A DNA stretch of 64,000 bases from the NCBI GenBank assembly GCA_029168955.1, contig JAPDOI010000132.1, positions 372,001 to 436,000 of the forward strand, in the 5' to 3' direction. Position numbers and translations under genes: made by a program. Below are positions 1 to 12,100 of this stretch, piece by piece (position 1 is the stretch's first letter; the number at the start of each line of letters is the position of its first letter). The notes under the pieces are model-generated. The model was not told where the DNA came from and did not search any database. It saw only the letters and a program-made list of their open reading frames with translations. This DNA is from Aplectana chamaeleonis (lineage: Eukaryota; Nematoda; Chromadorea; Rhabditida; Cosmocercidae).

Positions 1-177
1 CGATTGTTAATCGCTTGACAGATATTCAGTAGTGCATATCACTATTGTCGTGTTGTGAAGGTGGGAAAACTACGTTTTTTTGGGAGTGTCCATCAGTATC
101 CATGTTGAGCAGTGTATTTAGATTGCTCTGTATAACGAGCAACTTGTTCCTAACCTGAATATCCTTTCAAGAGATGC

Positions 178-453
178 ATGACTCGTGTCCCATTTCTATT
201 ACTTTCGTATCTATTCCGCAATGTCATCGAAAAATTATCACAAGTCGTTTTGAGTATTTTGATCCATTACGGCGGATTATGTGCCGATCCTCCTCACGGA
301 GTGTTCCATAATTATGGGCGCGCAGTAACGAAGTGTTATCCAAACACTAAATTTAACTATAAAAACATGGATGAGTGTATACATAGTGCGGTGAATACAA
401 CACTATCACCAGATCCCAAAATGTCCGCCATCTTCTCGGATACTAATAAATAG
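178..453 (+). CDS. Exon-like ORF of unknown function, cut off by a transposon
   Basis: An open frame of 91 codons. The second half (from about residue 30) looks like selected protein: it is rich in Cys, Gly, Pro, Asn and Tyr, with stretches such as CADPPHGVFHNYG, KCYPNTKFNY and MDECIHSAVNTTLSPDPKM. I do not recognise the family; a secreted or Golgi-lumenal domain is possible because there are three cysteines and one N-glycosylation sequon (NTT). The first 28 residues are less convincing and may be intron. The frame ends a few bases from a Tc1/mariner relic on the opposite strand (from 448), so the exon may be truncated by that element. No neighbouring exon was found. Function is unknown and coding status is uncertain. 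Confidence 0.3.
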   Translation: MTRVPFLLLSYLFRNVIEKLSQVVLSILIHYGGLCADPPHGVFHNYGRAVTKCYPNTKFNYKNMDECIHSAVNTTLSPDPKMSAIFSDTNK

Positions 454-1005
454 TTCGCTTCGAAAGGCATGGCAGCATTTTCGCAGGTGTTCGCCATTCA
501 TATCGACCCAGAATTTCCGAAGTGCAGCGTTCAGAGACTCAAACTTTATGGAACTAGATTCACAGACCTTCGGTTTGATCAAAGATCACATTGAGAAATG
601 AAGAAGATTCAGGTCCGGTGAGTGAGATGGCCAAACTTCGTTCGAGATGAAGTCAGGAAGCACGCGGCGACGCCACTCTTGAAGGGACTTCAGCTTTTGC
701 GCTTGCTAGAAGTCCTGTAGGAAGCAGCAGGGTCTGCTGGCGGAGTTATAGATTGTCCAGGGTTTCAAAATATCCTCGTGGATTATTTGCTTACGAACTT
801 CGTTTCGCCACCAGAATTCATGAAACAAACGGAAGCTTCTCCGTGTCTAGTAATTGATCCCAAAAATATGACAGAAGTCGGATGAACTGCCCTTTCTGTG
901 ACTTTTACTCGCTATATGGCTGCCTCAATGCCTTTGGTGACAAACAATCGTTCCGGAGGTTTATCATTGCACCGCTAGGAGTTTCTCATCTGAGGAAACA
1001 GTGGC
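448..1005 (-). pseudogene. Tc1/mariner-family transposase, decayed fragment
   Basis: Read on the minus strand, a single frame runs through this stretch with in-frame stops. It contains the order of blocks expected of the Tc1/mariner DDE domain: FWWRNEVRKQIIHEDILKPW, then a degenerate QQDxAPxH block (FLQDF followed by a stop and QAQK), then an LQEWRRRVLPDFI block, then WPSHSPDLNLLHFSM, which matches the WPxxSPDLNPxDFxxW motif carrying the last catalytic region, then a C-terminal helix (SLNAALRKFW). These enzymes cut and paste elements at TA dinucleotides. This copy is inactive: at least two stops lie inside the catalytic half, and the N-terminal DNA-binding domain is not recognisable upstream. 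The next element (1051-2196) begins about 50 bases beyond it. Confidence 0.7.
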
Positions 1006-1226
1006 GCGGTGCTAGACTATGGTAAAACGAGGCAAAGGCTTAGTGTCTTTCTAAATGGCAGAGGTCGCCATGAAAAAAAAAATTGTTGAGAAAGCCATGA
1101 AAATTGGTTTGGTTCGCAAACGGTTGAAAGACCACGAAGGTTGCGGGGCAAGTAACGGGCAAAAAGTTAGAGTTATCAAGTTCCTAAGTTAGAGGATTCA
1201 AGCACACATGCACAGCTCCTTCTCTA

Positions 1227-1757
1227 GGAATTTTCGCATGGCTATTGCATCGCTATGGCATTGACCTGCAGCTTTTGCCCGATATAGCATCGCTATGGCA
1301 TTGAAATGCTGCTGCTTCGCGAAATCGCATCGCTGTGGCATCGCTATGGCATTGAAATCTTGAACTTGCTGAGATTTGAGTTCCCTTCTGGTATTAGTAC
1401 ATATCATGCTCAGAGTAAACAAATCGAAGGGTATAAAAGGCGCTCCATCTCACTGAATGTTCACTCGGCGTATCGAGGCCGATCCGGGGAGGAGACTTCA
1501 AGCCACCTTTCAAGGATCACTCAGAAGGCAGCTGAGGGGATGGTCCGCACGGCTAGGGGAGGGTGTTCCCGCACACAGGGGCCTTGGTGGGAACCATCGG
1601 AATAACCCATTTGTGGCATCAGCATAACCCACATGTGATATTGAAATAACTCACATGTGGCATCGAAATAGCCGACATGTGGCATCGCAATAACCCACAT
1701 ACGGCCGGCCCGGCTACATATGGGTTATTACGATGCCATAGCAATGCAAAAATTCTC
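1227..1757. mobile_element. Foldback insert inside the family C MITE
   Basis: The ends are inverted: GAATTTTCGCATGGCTATTG on the left pairs with a mirror copy ending near 1757. It interrupts the MITE block order seen in the intact copy at 5390. Inside are iterations of GCATCGCTATGGCATTGAA (about 1245-1360) and of a CACATGTG-containing unit (1604-1735). No ORF of recognisable type. Boundaries are good to about 5 bases; the superfamily is unknown. Confidence 0.5.
1604..1735. repeat. Tandem repeat, ~27-bp unit with CACATGTG core
   Basis: About four direct, imperfect copies of ATAACCCACATGTGGCATCG-like units, then one inverted copy after a GC-rich centre (GGCCGGCCCGGC). The run can fold into a hairpin. 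CACATGTG contains an E-box-like palindrome. It lies inside the 1227-1757 insert. Confidence 0.6.
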
Positions 1758-2196
1758 AGAGTCCTTAAAAGATCACAGTCTCATGCTGAGCAGTCAAAAA
1801 TCATCGACATTCAGGGCAAGGAATAAATCCAAATTTATATAATAAAAACAGTTAAACGATGAAATCAAGCATATCAGCCAATGTTCTTGACTAGATGAGT
1901 ACATAAATTTTGGAGCAGGTCAGTCACAGGTCAGTCCCAGGTCAGTCCGAATGCTACTGTCATTGATTGAAATTCAATTTCAAGCCAGTTGATGCTTTTG
2001 TTATAAGAGACCATCGATGCTGGTGATGTGGAGCTGGCTCGTCCACCATCAGAAGACAAAAAGTTCAGGCTTGAAATTTTTTTCCGGAACAGCGGTATTT
2101 CCTCCATTTTTTCTTAAAGGTCCCACTAGTCTAAACCCAGAAAAAGGTTTATAGAGGAAGAGAGGACGCATATTTTATCGCGACCACTGCCTTTAA

Positions 2197-5100
2197 TTGT
2201 TTGCAGCTTGTTGTCTGCAACGAGCAGTTGAGATTTTTTTCCAAACGATACCTTTATAATGATTCTCAATATGCTTGTCGACGTAAAATTCATATCTTTA
2301 TCCGTTTTCCTCGTTGACCTTCTCGATTTCGATTGATTCGGCTTTGAATCTTCTTAAAATTCCTGGAGATGGAAACACTGACCTTTCTACATCTGCCGAC
2401 TTTGTCCGAGAATGGTGAAGTGAAGCAGTACGCCCATAACTTTAGAACATCCTGTAGTTCTAAGGAAAGCAGGTATGTACATTTATGATTCAGCTTTCAA
2501 GTGCGACCGAACTTTTAAAAATTCCTTGAGCTGGCACTGGTAGTGTTGCGTTAATCTCGATTGTTGTCGGCCACTTTGCATGTGGCTGCGCCCAGGCATC
2601 TTTGTGGTGAGAGTGTACGGGTAGCGTGCTCAACTCTCATCAAACTTCTGTTAGCTATGATCTAGTTCCGCAATCGCGTTCAGTCCGCAAAGTCTCATTA
2701 TCACAATCGTAGAAGCAAAGCGGTTGTTCTGAGAATCATTCTAGTTGAATTTTTTTTAAACAACCGCTTCGCTTCTACGATTGTGATAATGAAGACTGAG
2801 CGTGATTGCGTAACTGAACTGTATGTGTTTTCTGCTCGCACGTACGACCACCGCGACCCACACACACCACCGCGACACGACTACAAATGCCACATCAGAC
2901 TCAAATTGAGAACAACAGAAGTAATGAATAAGGGATGTTGTGGCAATGGTGTCACGGGAAGTTATACAAGGATCTTCCAGCCTAACCAGTGCTCATGAGA
3001 ACGTTCATTCCTTTTTCGCGCTGATAAACATGGCAACTGATCGGATCACAGTGAGCCTTTAGATTCAGGTGAGGTTGGGAGGTGTGTTGAGGAGAAATAT
3101 ATATGTGCAATGCTCATGTATTTAGATTCAACCTATGTGGATGTAATGGTATGAGATGTTATTGGCTTGCCTTGAGGAAGGAACCGGTATAATTCGGCCA
3201 GCACGATTTGAGATGTGGACTTTCGATGTAGAGGCAATTGTTGGTGAGCTCGATTTGGCCACTCTCTCCTGTCGTGTGGACTCAGATGAAAACAAGAAAC
3301 AGCTGCACTATCATCTCTTTCCGTTGGGCTGGAGGCAAACACAGACTTTTTAGCAGGATCATACTAATATACACGTTGCAGATAATCGACTACCTGGCTT
3401 CAGCCGCACAGTATCAAAACTATAGACCAGCGTGCCGTCCCAATTTCAATTCTACGAAGACTCCGATGTGGAGTACTGTGCGCAAGATTTGAGAAAAACA
3501 GATAGCTTCTTTCAATCGTCAAACTAGAAAAAGCGTTCTCGACAAGTAGAACGGAGACTGCAGTCATCCGCAATCGAAACATTGGACAAGCTATATCGAC
3601 GTATCGACTGCTCGAATTTAAACGAGAAGCACATACAAATCACTGAAATGTGTGAATTTATTGTGAGTGTTGAATGAATTATTTACTGGCCTTAATAAAC
3701 GTATTTAGAGTATGGGATATAAATTGAGATACTGTTTCAAGCAGTGAATCCCTTCATTCAACTCCTTAACTTTACAAAAGGAATGGAGGTGTTGTGTTTT
3801 TAGTAATCTGCTAATACAATGAATGATCCTGTGAGGCAACGACGTCAGGAATTAACTGACTGGGATCGTTGTTGAAAACCCCGAAGAAGGAGCTGCGTTT
3901 CAGCACCAGTTAACAGTAGAAAACCGAAACTCAGGTATATTGCATTACTAGGTGCTAACCACACGAAGATTTTGATTGAGACCACACAAGATGGCATGAA
4001 TGAGGGTTCCACGTCAGCATCATTGTTGACCTCCGCACCATTTTCGTTCAGGCACAGTCCAGACTTGGGTAACGATGGTGGACTCACCGTTAGCACAGAG
4101 GCGATAGTTTTGAAGCTAGGACAAATTCTAGCCGTTGATACATTGCTTTAATGTGTGTTTTATCCTTATTGTGCGTGGTCTCGATGCAGTTAAGCACGTA
4201 AAAGATGAGGTAAGTGTTGCAGTGAATGTGAGCAAACATGTGCTGAACAGCTTACGCAGGTCCTCTCTCATTCTGCCACGTGTGTTTGAGACAATACGAC
4301 GCCGTGTTGCAACAGTAACTAGGCACTTCGCAACGAAGCCACTGCTACACATCGGCGATACTCAGTTGCTGTTGGCGGGTACGGGGACAGAGCTGTCACA
4401 TCCAAATGTTTAAATGTCTGCAAATACAAAGGAAAACGTTGAGGTAAGGGCGAGTTTACTCGCAGAATTCAATCTAGGGAAAAGACGGGGTTGCAGAGCT
4501 TGCTTGTCGCGCGATCGAAATCCAGCTTGGCGTTGTTGTCGCAAACGCTGAACGCGGAGCCGCATTCGTCCTCTTCGCCAACCATTGTTATATCAAAAGT
4601 CTGCGACCAAGACTGGTGCGCTCAACTTTCAAAAATCCTGCTGAGCCCGGGCCCACAGTTTGAGTATGCTGTCGCAAGAACACTTCGAAACACCTGTCGG
4701 AGTTATGCCTGAAACGTAAGAACCGTGCAGTAATCTGTTGCTGTGACGGCTGTCCTCACAGTGCAGTTCACGGCGACGATTGCCAGCTACAGCGACCGTG
4801 GGCTCAATTCAGTGTCGTGTCTGTTCTTATTGGCCGTCAGGGCTGGCCTCAAGCGACAGCGACGTCAAAGTGTTCTGCGACCGCGACAGGCCTGTCGTGA
4901 GGTATAAGAATGGCCATAATGATGGGTAATGCGATGAGTTCGAGAATGTTCAGCGCACACGCAGCTGCCGCAACGTTGAGTCGGACGCAAGGCAGCTTGA
5001 TTTGATAGGTTCATCTCACTAGTGTTAACACTTTGATAACAAGAGATAATCCACAGAGTTTCAAATTCATCAAAAACACTAGATATTAATGTATGTAGTT

Positions 5101-5389
5101 GAGCAAGACTCCATTGAAGTATCCATATGTTTGTTTCATGAATAGACCACTGAAGGCGAGTGCTGGAACGCGTTTGTTTAAAGAGCTGGCCGTCACAATT
5201 CTCGCCACGTTTTTCTGAAAAATAGGCGATATTGCAGTGTGACTCCAGCCAAGCTGCTTGAGAGATAATGATGACCACGGAATTTGTAGTCTAGTGAGTG
5301 AAAGGGCGTTGCGGTGAGGCAATCGCCGCACAGCGAGCCGCAAAAGATCGCGCCTTGTCCACTGATTACAGCAGGAATGACGAAACACC
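2197..5389. other. Unassigned stretch with one foldback
   Basis: No gene recognised here on either strand. Several short frames exist, but none shows a known motif or a consistent exon pattern. The only clear structure is the foldback at 2664-2814. The segment 4865-5440 on the minus strand has two overlapping open frames of 118-137 codons, in different frames, with weak protein-like character. I could not assign either. Confidence 0.4.
2664..2814. repeat. Foldback (MITE-like) with ~60-bp arms
   Basis: The left arm 2664-2730 and right arm 2759-2814 are near-perfect inverted copies, for example ATTATCACAATCGTAGAAGC against GCTTCTACGATTGTGATAAT. The loop of about 28 bases holds an A/T run. A small non-autonomous transposon or palindromic repeat is likely; no target duplication could be fixed. 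Confidence 0.75.
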
Positions 5390-5943
5390 TTAAAGGCAGT
5401 GGTCACGATGAAAAACGTTATCGAAAAAACTACAAAAATCAACTTAGATCAAAAACAGCTGAAAAACTATGAAGGTAGCGCGGTGAAAAACGGTCTACAA
5501 ATAGAGTTTCTAGGGCCCAAAGAAGCTAGTTCGTGCACACGTGCACAGCGATGACGAAACAGATCGGTCTCATGCCGAGCAGTCAAAAATCATCGACATT
5601 CAGAGGACGAAATAAATGCAAATTTAACGAATAAAAACGGTTGAATAATGAAAGCATCACCTCAGTCAATGTTTTTGACTAGATACACACATAAATTCGA
5701 AGGTTCATTGATTGACATTCAATTTCAAGCTAACTGATGTTCTTGATATAAGAGGTCATCGATGCCGATGAAGTGGAGAGGGCTCGTCCACCATCAAAAG
5801 ACAAGAAAGTTCAGGTTTGAAATTCGGCCCAAAACAGTGATTTTTTCGCGATTTTTTCTTGTTGGTCCTACTACTCGAGACCCAGAGAAGGATTTGGAGA
5901 GAAAAAGACGACAAGCATATTTGATCGCGACCACTGCCTTTAA
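5390..5943 (+). mobile_element. TTAA MITE, family C, intact copy
   Basis: It is bounded by TTAA on both sides, with inverted termini TTAAAGGCAGTGGTCACGAT and ATCGCGACCACTGCCTTTAA. It is 554 bp long and non-coding. The right TTAA (5940-5943) overlaps the stop codon of the GT11 gene on the minus strand, so the insertion sits exactly at that gene's 3' end. The termini are shared with families A and B, which points to one transposase source. Confidence 0.9.
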
Positions 5944-6146
5944 GATGAAAAAAAATGAAACGCATACAGAAACAGCTCCTTGCTTGGTGCTTTGTCGTCG
6001 TGTTTCCTCTTGTCACTGGAATAAAATACAGCGTTTTGATCCGGGATGAAAAACGCCAGAAACCATCCGAATGTTGAAGTTACCGCAGAGATATAAAACG
6101 AACGACATAGTTGTGATGATAAGTACAATTCCAAAGTGTCCTTGTT
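5940..6146 (-). CDS. GT11-like gene, terminal exon ending in a MITE
   Basis: It is entered after TTTCTAAG at 6147. It carries LYLSSQLCRSFYISAVTST, then FGWFLAFFIPDQNAVF and a KAPSKELFL block near the C-terminus, as expected for nematode GT11 proteins. The reading frame ends with TAA at 5942-5940, which is part of the TTAA terminus of the MITE at 5390-5943. The last few residues (AFHFFSS) are less conserved-looking. Confidence 0.7.
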   Translation of the reverse strand, partial: NKDTLELYLSSQLCRSFYISAVTSTFGWFLAFFIPDQNAVFYSSDKRKHDDKAPSKELFLYAFHFFSS

Positions 6147-9100
6147 CTTAGAAACGAGCACGTTCTAAAAATGCGGCACGTATGAGACACTGGGGATCTC
6201 TCATTGTTCATGACCTACTTTCTTCTTCCATTTCCCTTTGTTCACGATTGTGTTCGACAAATTTTGCATAAACTGCTGATCGTCTCCAAATAAGACAAAG
6301 TGAGAGGTTCCCTTAGTCAACGATACTATGATTGAAGCTGGTTGATGACAATTAAATAACTTACAAATTGCTTAGCAATACTATTCGCTGCCCTGACTGT
6401 CTGGCTCGCATCAGTTGAAATGTTTCTATCAATAAAATCGGTCCGACGAATGTGAATACACGTTGCACTATTCAAAGGTCTGAAAGTGCTACCTTCAAAA
6501 TCATGAACACTGATTTTTACATTGTCATGATAATCAATAGATGATTGAGATAGTCATCAGAAAGAAGAAATTCCCAGTACAATTCAGTTGTATCGATGAC
6601 AGCGTCGCCTTCCTTGGTAATAATTTTCGAAAACGTCAATAATCTCCGTATTTCATCCAAATAGTTTTCAAAGTAGCGAGGATTATGCCCATACGCAAAG
6701 CCCAGTCGTAAATATTTGGCAGTATGATTCATCAACCTGTAAAATTTTCAGCCATAGTGATTTGCTAGTGAGGAGTTCATGCGTAGACATGGAAAATTAT
6801 CAGGCAAGCTAAATGTTCTTTCAAAACCTCTTCAAAAATTTCATGTTCTGCTCCAATTTGGTGGCCCGGCCAAATTCTTGGGAGCGTGTTCAACGGCAAA
6901 TAGGGTGGCTGAAGAGTTCGCGGAATTACATTGGCGTTCGGAATGATTGCGAAAATCACCAAACGCTAAATGTACGGATGAATATCTGCGAAACAAAGTT
7001 GCATAAGAACAATAAGTGCACAATCACGCGAAAAAATTTATAGGAAAAACTCGAAATTAGATCCTTGTCGCTTTGAAGGCCTGTAGATGTGGGCCGCACG
7101 CTCTGCGACGGTAGCCACATAACACAGGATCGGAACCAGCTTCCCAAGGCAGAAGAGCGCAGCATCATCCATTAATTTATTTCGGGGACGCTTGGGAGGA
7201 ACAAAATTGGAACAAGAAGCTAAGCGCAAGAGATCGATGTGGTTAGTCTTATTGAAACTAGGGGGAGTGGAGAGCTCCGGTCGGAAGTGCAGTGGTTGGC
7301 CAACTCTGCAAGCTCAAGCAGAGGTGACGCGTGAGCTCCGGGTATCACCATAGTTGGTCCGCCAACCTTCCTGAGATCCACCGGTGGGCGTTTTTAAAAA
7401 CTATTACAAATGAGAGAAGCTGTAGATGTTAGTAAGAGAACAAAAGGACAATTTAGACGAGCGTCAGTAACACCAACACGGTGGTTAATATTGTATGGGA
7501 TAGAATCGGCGGAGCTGCTCTTGTAAAAGGGTCGGAAGCTATTTTCCTACCGCGGCAATAGTCTGGGCAGGCACTGCGCCACTGAAAGGATTCTTCTGAT
7601 TTTTTGACCGGAGCGTCAAAGTCGACGCCGCCCTCATCAGCAGCGGTTTCTTCAGAGCCGAACGAGACCCAACATTGCGGCCAGAGACGAATCACTCCTC
7701 AACGGGATGAGCGTCAGCGCATTCGGCTCTAACAGCAACAGCTCTCTGCGAAGAACTGCTTACCGATTTTCATAGCAAAGATGCTTGGCCATCGAACCCA
7801 TGTATTTTGACCCGAGAGGTTGCTTGTTTCGGTGCATTCCAGAAAAAATTCAGAGGAACGATTTGCGACCGTGAAGGCGGATGAAATTGTTAGGTAGCGT
7901 GGCTGCGATACAAGCATGCTGCATGCTCATGCCGATCAGTGCACGAAGGGCTACAGTATCCCTCTTCTAAAAATTCCAAGTATCAGTTTAGATAGGAGCA
8001 CATCGTACTAGCCATCAAGCATGCTTGCACAATTTCGACCTCCTCAGCCACTCCCCAGTGGATTCTCAAAGAGAGCGACGTGTGAATGAATGCATACCGC
8101 TCCTCTGACCTTTTATACCCCACACGTTATAAGCTTGTGTTATCGTTCGTTATCATGTTTTGTTCAAGAATGGCTACGGTGGCCCGACTTCCGGGTGGTG
8201 GCCATCGTGAATTCCAACCCCTAAAAAGGCGGGAGAAATGGGAGAGACGCAGCGAGTGGGCTGCCGCTGGCCCCGTGTTGCGTCTAATCAGGAGCCTCGC
8301 TCTTCCCACGCTCCTCCCCCGTTTCTCCAGTCATTTCAGGAGTTGGAATCAGGGATAAGCGAAATAAAAATATGAAATTTCGGAAATCGACTTTTGGGTT
8401 TCGGAACAGAAATTTTTTTCGGGTTTCGGAAATCGGGCGCGAAACGCCTGAAAGTGCACGGAAACGCGGTTTTCGGAACGCCAAATGCGGAATAATCCAG
8501 GAATCATCTGATGTTTTCTTCCGTCCCAGATGACCCGATATGTTCGCATTCCGCAGCGTTTTCTGCGCTTTTCGGAACGCGGAATGCCGAAAATGCGCGA
8601 AACTGCGGGTTTCGGAACGCGGAACTCCGCTCATCCCTGGTTGGACTACACGATGGCCACCACACCCGAAGTTCAAATGATCGGTATGAGCATTATAATG
8701 GCTGCGATAAGATTACGATCGCAAAACGTGCGAGACACATTAACATCACCTGAAAGCGAGCTAGTAGACCAACCACATGTATGTATTGGAACCCAAGGAT
8801 CAGAATCCAAGCATTTGTTAGAATTATTCCTATGTAGATGTATTGTTGTTGATGTACCACAACGTTGTGCTTTGCGATGATGCGTTCAGTGAACGAAAAT
8901 AAGCGAATACAGCAGCTACTCTGAGCACAGCTAGCAATAGAATTTTGGATCGGGTAACGCCACGCGCAATGCAGGTGCTAGTGGAGCGCGAACCATGACT
9001 GCTACAGTAGGTTCTAAAGGCGCCTTCTGGCAAAGCGGATGTCAAAGGAATTTTCTTTGCAACAGAATCGCTGCAAATCGCCGGCCGAGACATGGCCAGT

Positions 9101-12100
9101 TTTTTTACAGTCTCCTTATAATGGTCCCTGAGCCATTGTGAGCGGGGTCTGAACAGGGTCGGGTATTGAAGGTCTTCAGAACTTTTTCATTAATTTGAGT
9201 TAAGCTCTGACGGCTCTTCGCCTTCACTGACCGCTCCAAAAACAATACCTGACTTGATCAACTAACATGATAACGGATCGTTGAGCTTGACACGAGTCGA
9301 TGGTAATCAGATGATCCAGAAACTTTTCGCTTCGAGCTACCAGTCACACTGTGACATACAGGCGTGGTAGCTAACTACATATAATTTCAGAGTGAAAAAA
9401 CCTTGGTGGGTGTGGAAAGCCTTTTCCACAGCGTGGCATGTCTAATATAAAAATTATTTGATGAGAAAATGACCCGCCAGAAAAGAACTGCAAATACTGA
9501 TAAGAACGTAAATGCAGCGTTCACGATGATCATCCTCGTTGACTTTCCACACTGAAATGATAGGCGAGAAGGATCCTAGGCTACCAGTGCCGAAAGAATG
9601 GTAGAATACGAGGGAGGAGTGGCTAAATAACGGCTGCAAACAAGCGTTTTGTGTTTCCAGAGCCGCCCTGTGCTCCAGTACCGGTCCCTCGATATGAACA
9701 AATAAAGAGTCAGATTACAGGAATAATCAAGTAAAGGAAGGGCTGTTCAGTGAGCTGTTCGCCTGATTGCACTGATAGGCATCTTATCGATAAATTCCTT
9801 CACGCTCAAAAATCAACGTAAACAAGGGAGGACCTCTTCTGGCCCAAAATCACGGCTTTTGCGTATTTTTAAAGCATGTCCTACTATATAGGGCACTAGA
9901 CCTTCCGTAAACCGTGGAGATATTGGAAGTGAAATCTATCGTGAGCAATGCCTTTAGAGGCAGTGTCCACGATAGAAATAGTTTTCTGTCTTTCAGTCTA
10001 TCTTGAAAACGATCCCATGCTGATTCCAACGATGTCTCCGAAATATACACGACCTTCTGGGAACGGAGTTATGATCCCTCATAAATTGAGCTAGAGAGGC
10101 AAGGTGCACGAGTGGTTTGAGGCTTGCAACTTCAGTCTTTTGCAGCCGATGTATGCGAGCTGACCTGAGTAAAGAGGGAAGTTGAGAATGAAGGGAAGAA
10201 CGGGGCCATTGATCGGAAACCGTCGCTCATCTCACGATTTCAAGCTTTTCTTCGTTCATGTCGGTGAGCGGGCAATGCGCTTTTGGGGTTTGCCTTGCGT
10301 TGAAAGTGAAAACTTCGGGCTCTCCTGGGGCCCTCCCTGGCTCGCTTTAATGCGTTCTTGCGACGTTAATTTCACAGGGTACCCTTCAACTAGACATTCC
10401 TAGTGGAAACGGAACACATTTGTCATCGTGAACACTGCCTTTAAGGAATCTGACCCAGTTATCTGTGGGGCGAGGCGATAAAGCTCGTAATAAATCGCGC
10501 GCGAAGAACGTGCGCGTATCGCACAATTCGCTTTGGTTGAAACGAAATAGAGTGTACCTTCGTGGATCATCGTACACGCAACATGAACCAGCGAATCCCT
10601 CAGTAGCTTCAATTGTCGTGTTCTGAATACTGATGATTGGAGCTCGATTCTAGATGTGCAACTGAACCCAAACCAAACCTCCACTCACTGTAACATAAAG
10701 CATGTGAACAGAAAAACTATGCAAAATTTACTTTGATTTGAAATGGCTAGTTGGGCGCAATTTCACTTCGAATTGCGATCAATGCTCTTAGCTGACCAAT
10801 GCGCAGAAATTTGAATCAAGCGCGTGCGTAGCGAATCGCCAATCCGAGTCATCCGAAGATACGGCTCCTGCTGCTGAAAGTGGCTTTGATCTTCTCTTAG
10901 CTGTGCGATCCTTTATGCCGTCCTCGTGAAATCTGAGATTTTCACGTCATAGTAGATCTACCATGTATAGCACTCGTCCACTATGCTTACCTTGCTGAAT
11001 TTTGAGGGGCCATAATCCGTTCCTAGGGGTTCTTCAGAGATATCATTGGAATCATCATGGGACCGCTTTAAAGATAGGCACGATAACCAAAAACCCATCC
11101 CGGGATTGGACTGTGCCTTTAACGAGGACGGCATAAACGATCGCACAGCTAAGAGAAGATCAAAGCCACTTTCAGCAGCAGGAGCCGTATCCTCAGATGA
11201 CTCGAATTGGCGATTCGCAACGCACGCGCTTAATTTAAATTTGCGCGCATTGGTCGGCTAAGAGCATTGATCGCAATTTGCAGTGAAATTGCGCCCAATG
11301 AGCCATTTCAAATCAAAGTAAATTTTGCATAGATTTTCTGCTCACATGCTTTATGTTACAGTGAGTGGAAGTTTGGTTCGGGTTCAGTTGCAATTCATTC
11401 CTCCGACTCGATTCACGATCGGGTCTTTGATTATTTTTGGAGTCCAAAGTCGACTATTCTTTTGAGAACGATTTTGAAAATGATCAAAAATTGAAAATTG
11501 GCTCATTTGGAGCAAAAGTGTCAGATTTTCCTCGTACATGATTCTGCGGTTTTCGATGTTTCAACAATCTGCTCAAAGTCGTGCAACCATAGTGTGGGCT
11601 AACCTCTGCCAATACGTAGGTGTTTTGAAGGAAAGGGAACACCCTTTTGATGATGTTCAAATACTGCTCAACATGTGGCCGTGAGGGACCGTAGGGCAGG
11701 TAATGAACTCGTTCAAGCGTTCTTGCGATTCCATAACCCGTTAGTAGATGAAATAACTGTAAAACAGATTGATAGATCGCAATGGGCTAATGCTGAGTAG
11801 TTTCGATTTTAATCACTGTTTTTAGCGAAGAGGCCGCATCTGTCATACGGTACGGTAGTACTGCGAAATGGTTATTATTTCCACTTATAAAGCAGACTGT
11901 GCACTCCGAGTATTCCACGTATGGTTTCTAATGCCCTGTAACATGTTAAAGTTTCATAATATTCTGATAAACCCAAGCTGATATCAGGGTTCGGGTTGAA
12001 GTGTTATGCATCACAGAGGGGGGGGGTCGGACCCGTTGACGTCCGGTGGAATGTGGGGTCGGACCTTCGACCCAACAAGAATCGAGATGGCCTTATATCA

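Larger units (their letters stand above)
1051..2196 (+). mobile_element. TTAA MITE, family C, interrupted copy
   Basis: Two blocks (1051-1226 and 1758-2196) align in order with the intact element at 5390-5943. The right end reads CGACCACTGCCTTTAA, the same terminus as that copy; the left end is degenerate (CTAAATGGCAGAGGTCGCCA). The gap is filled by a separate foldback insert at 1227-1757. No coding capacity. Inferred to be a non-autonomous element mobilised by a TTAA-specific (piggyBac-like) transposase. Confidence 0.75.
6737..11603. other. Large intron of the GT11-like gene with nested repeats
   Basis: No separate gene is recognised. It contains the foldback/CAGGG nest (8186-8673), a TTAA MITE (9954-10444) and the big inverted repeat (10657-11392). 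A minus-strand segment at about 6841-7003 (SVHLAFGDFRNHSE) after an acceptor-like TTTCGCAG is the best, but weak, candidate for the missing GT11 block. The remaining stretches (7040-8180, 8675-9950) show nothing I can name. Confidence 0.45.

Noticed and set aside
4865..5442. Overlapping minus-strand frames as a retroelement ORF
   Set aside because: Two frames each have some protein character, but no conserved RT, RNase H or integrase motif could be placed.
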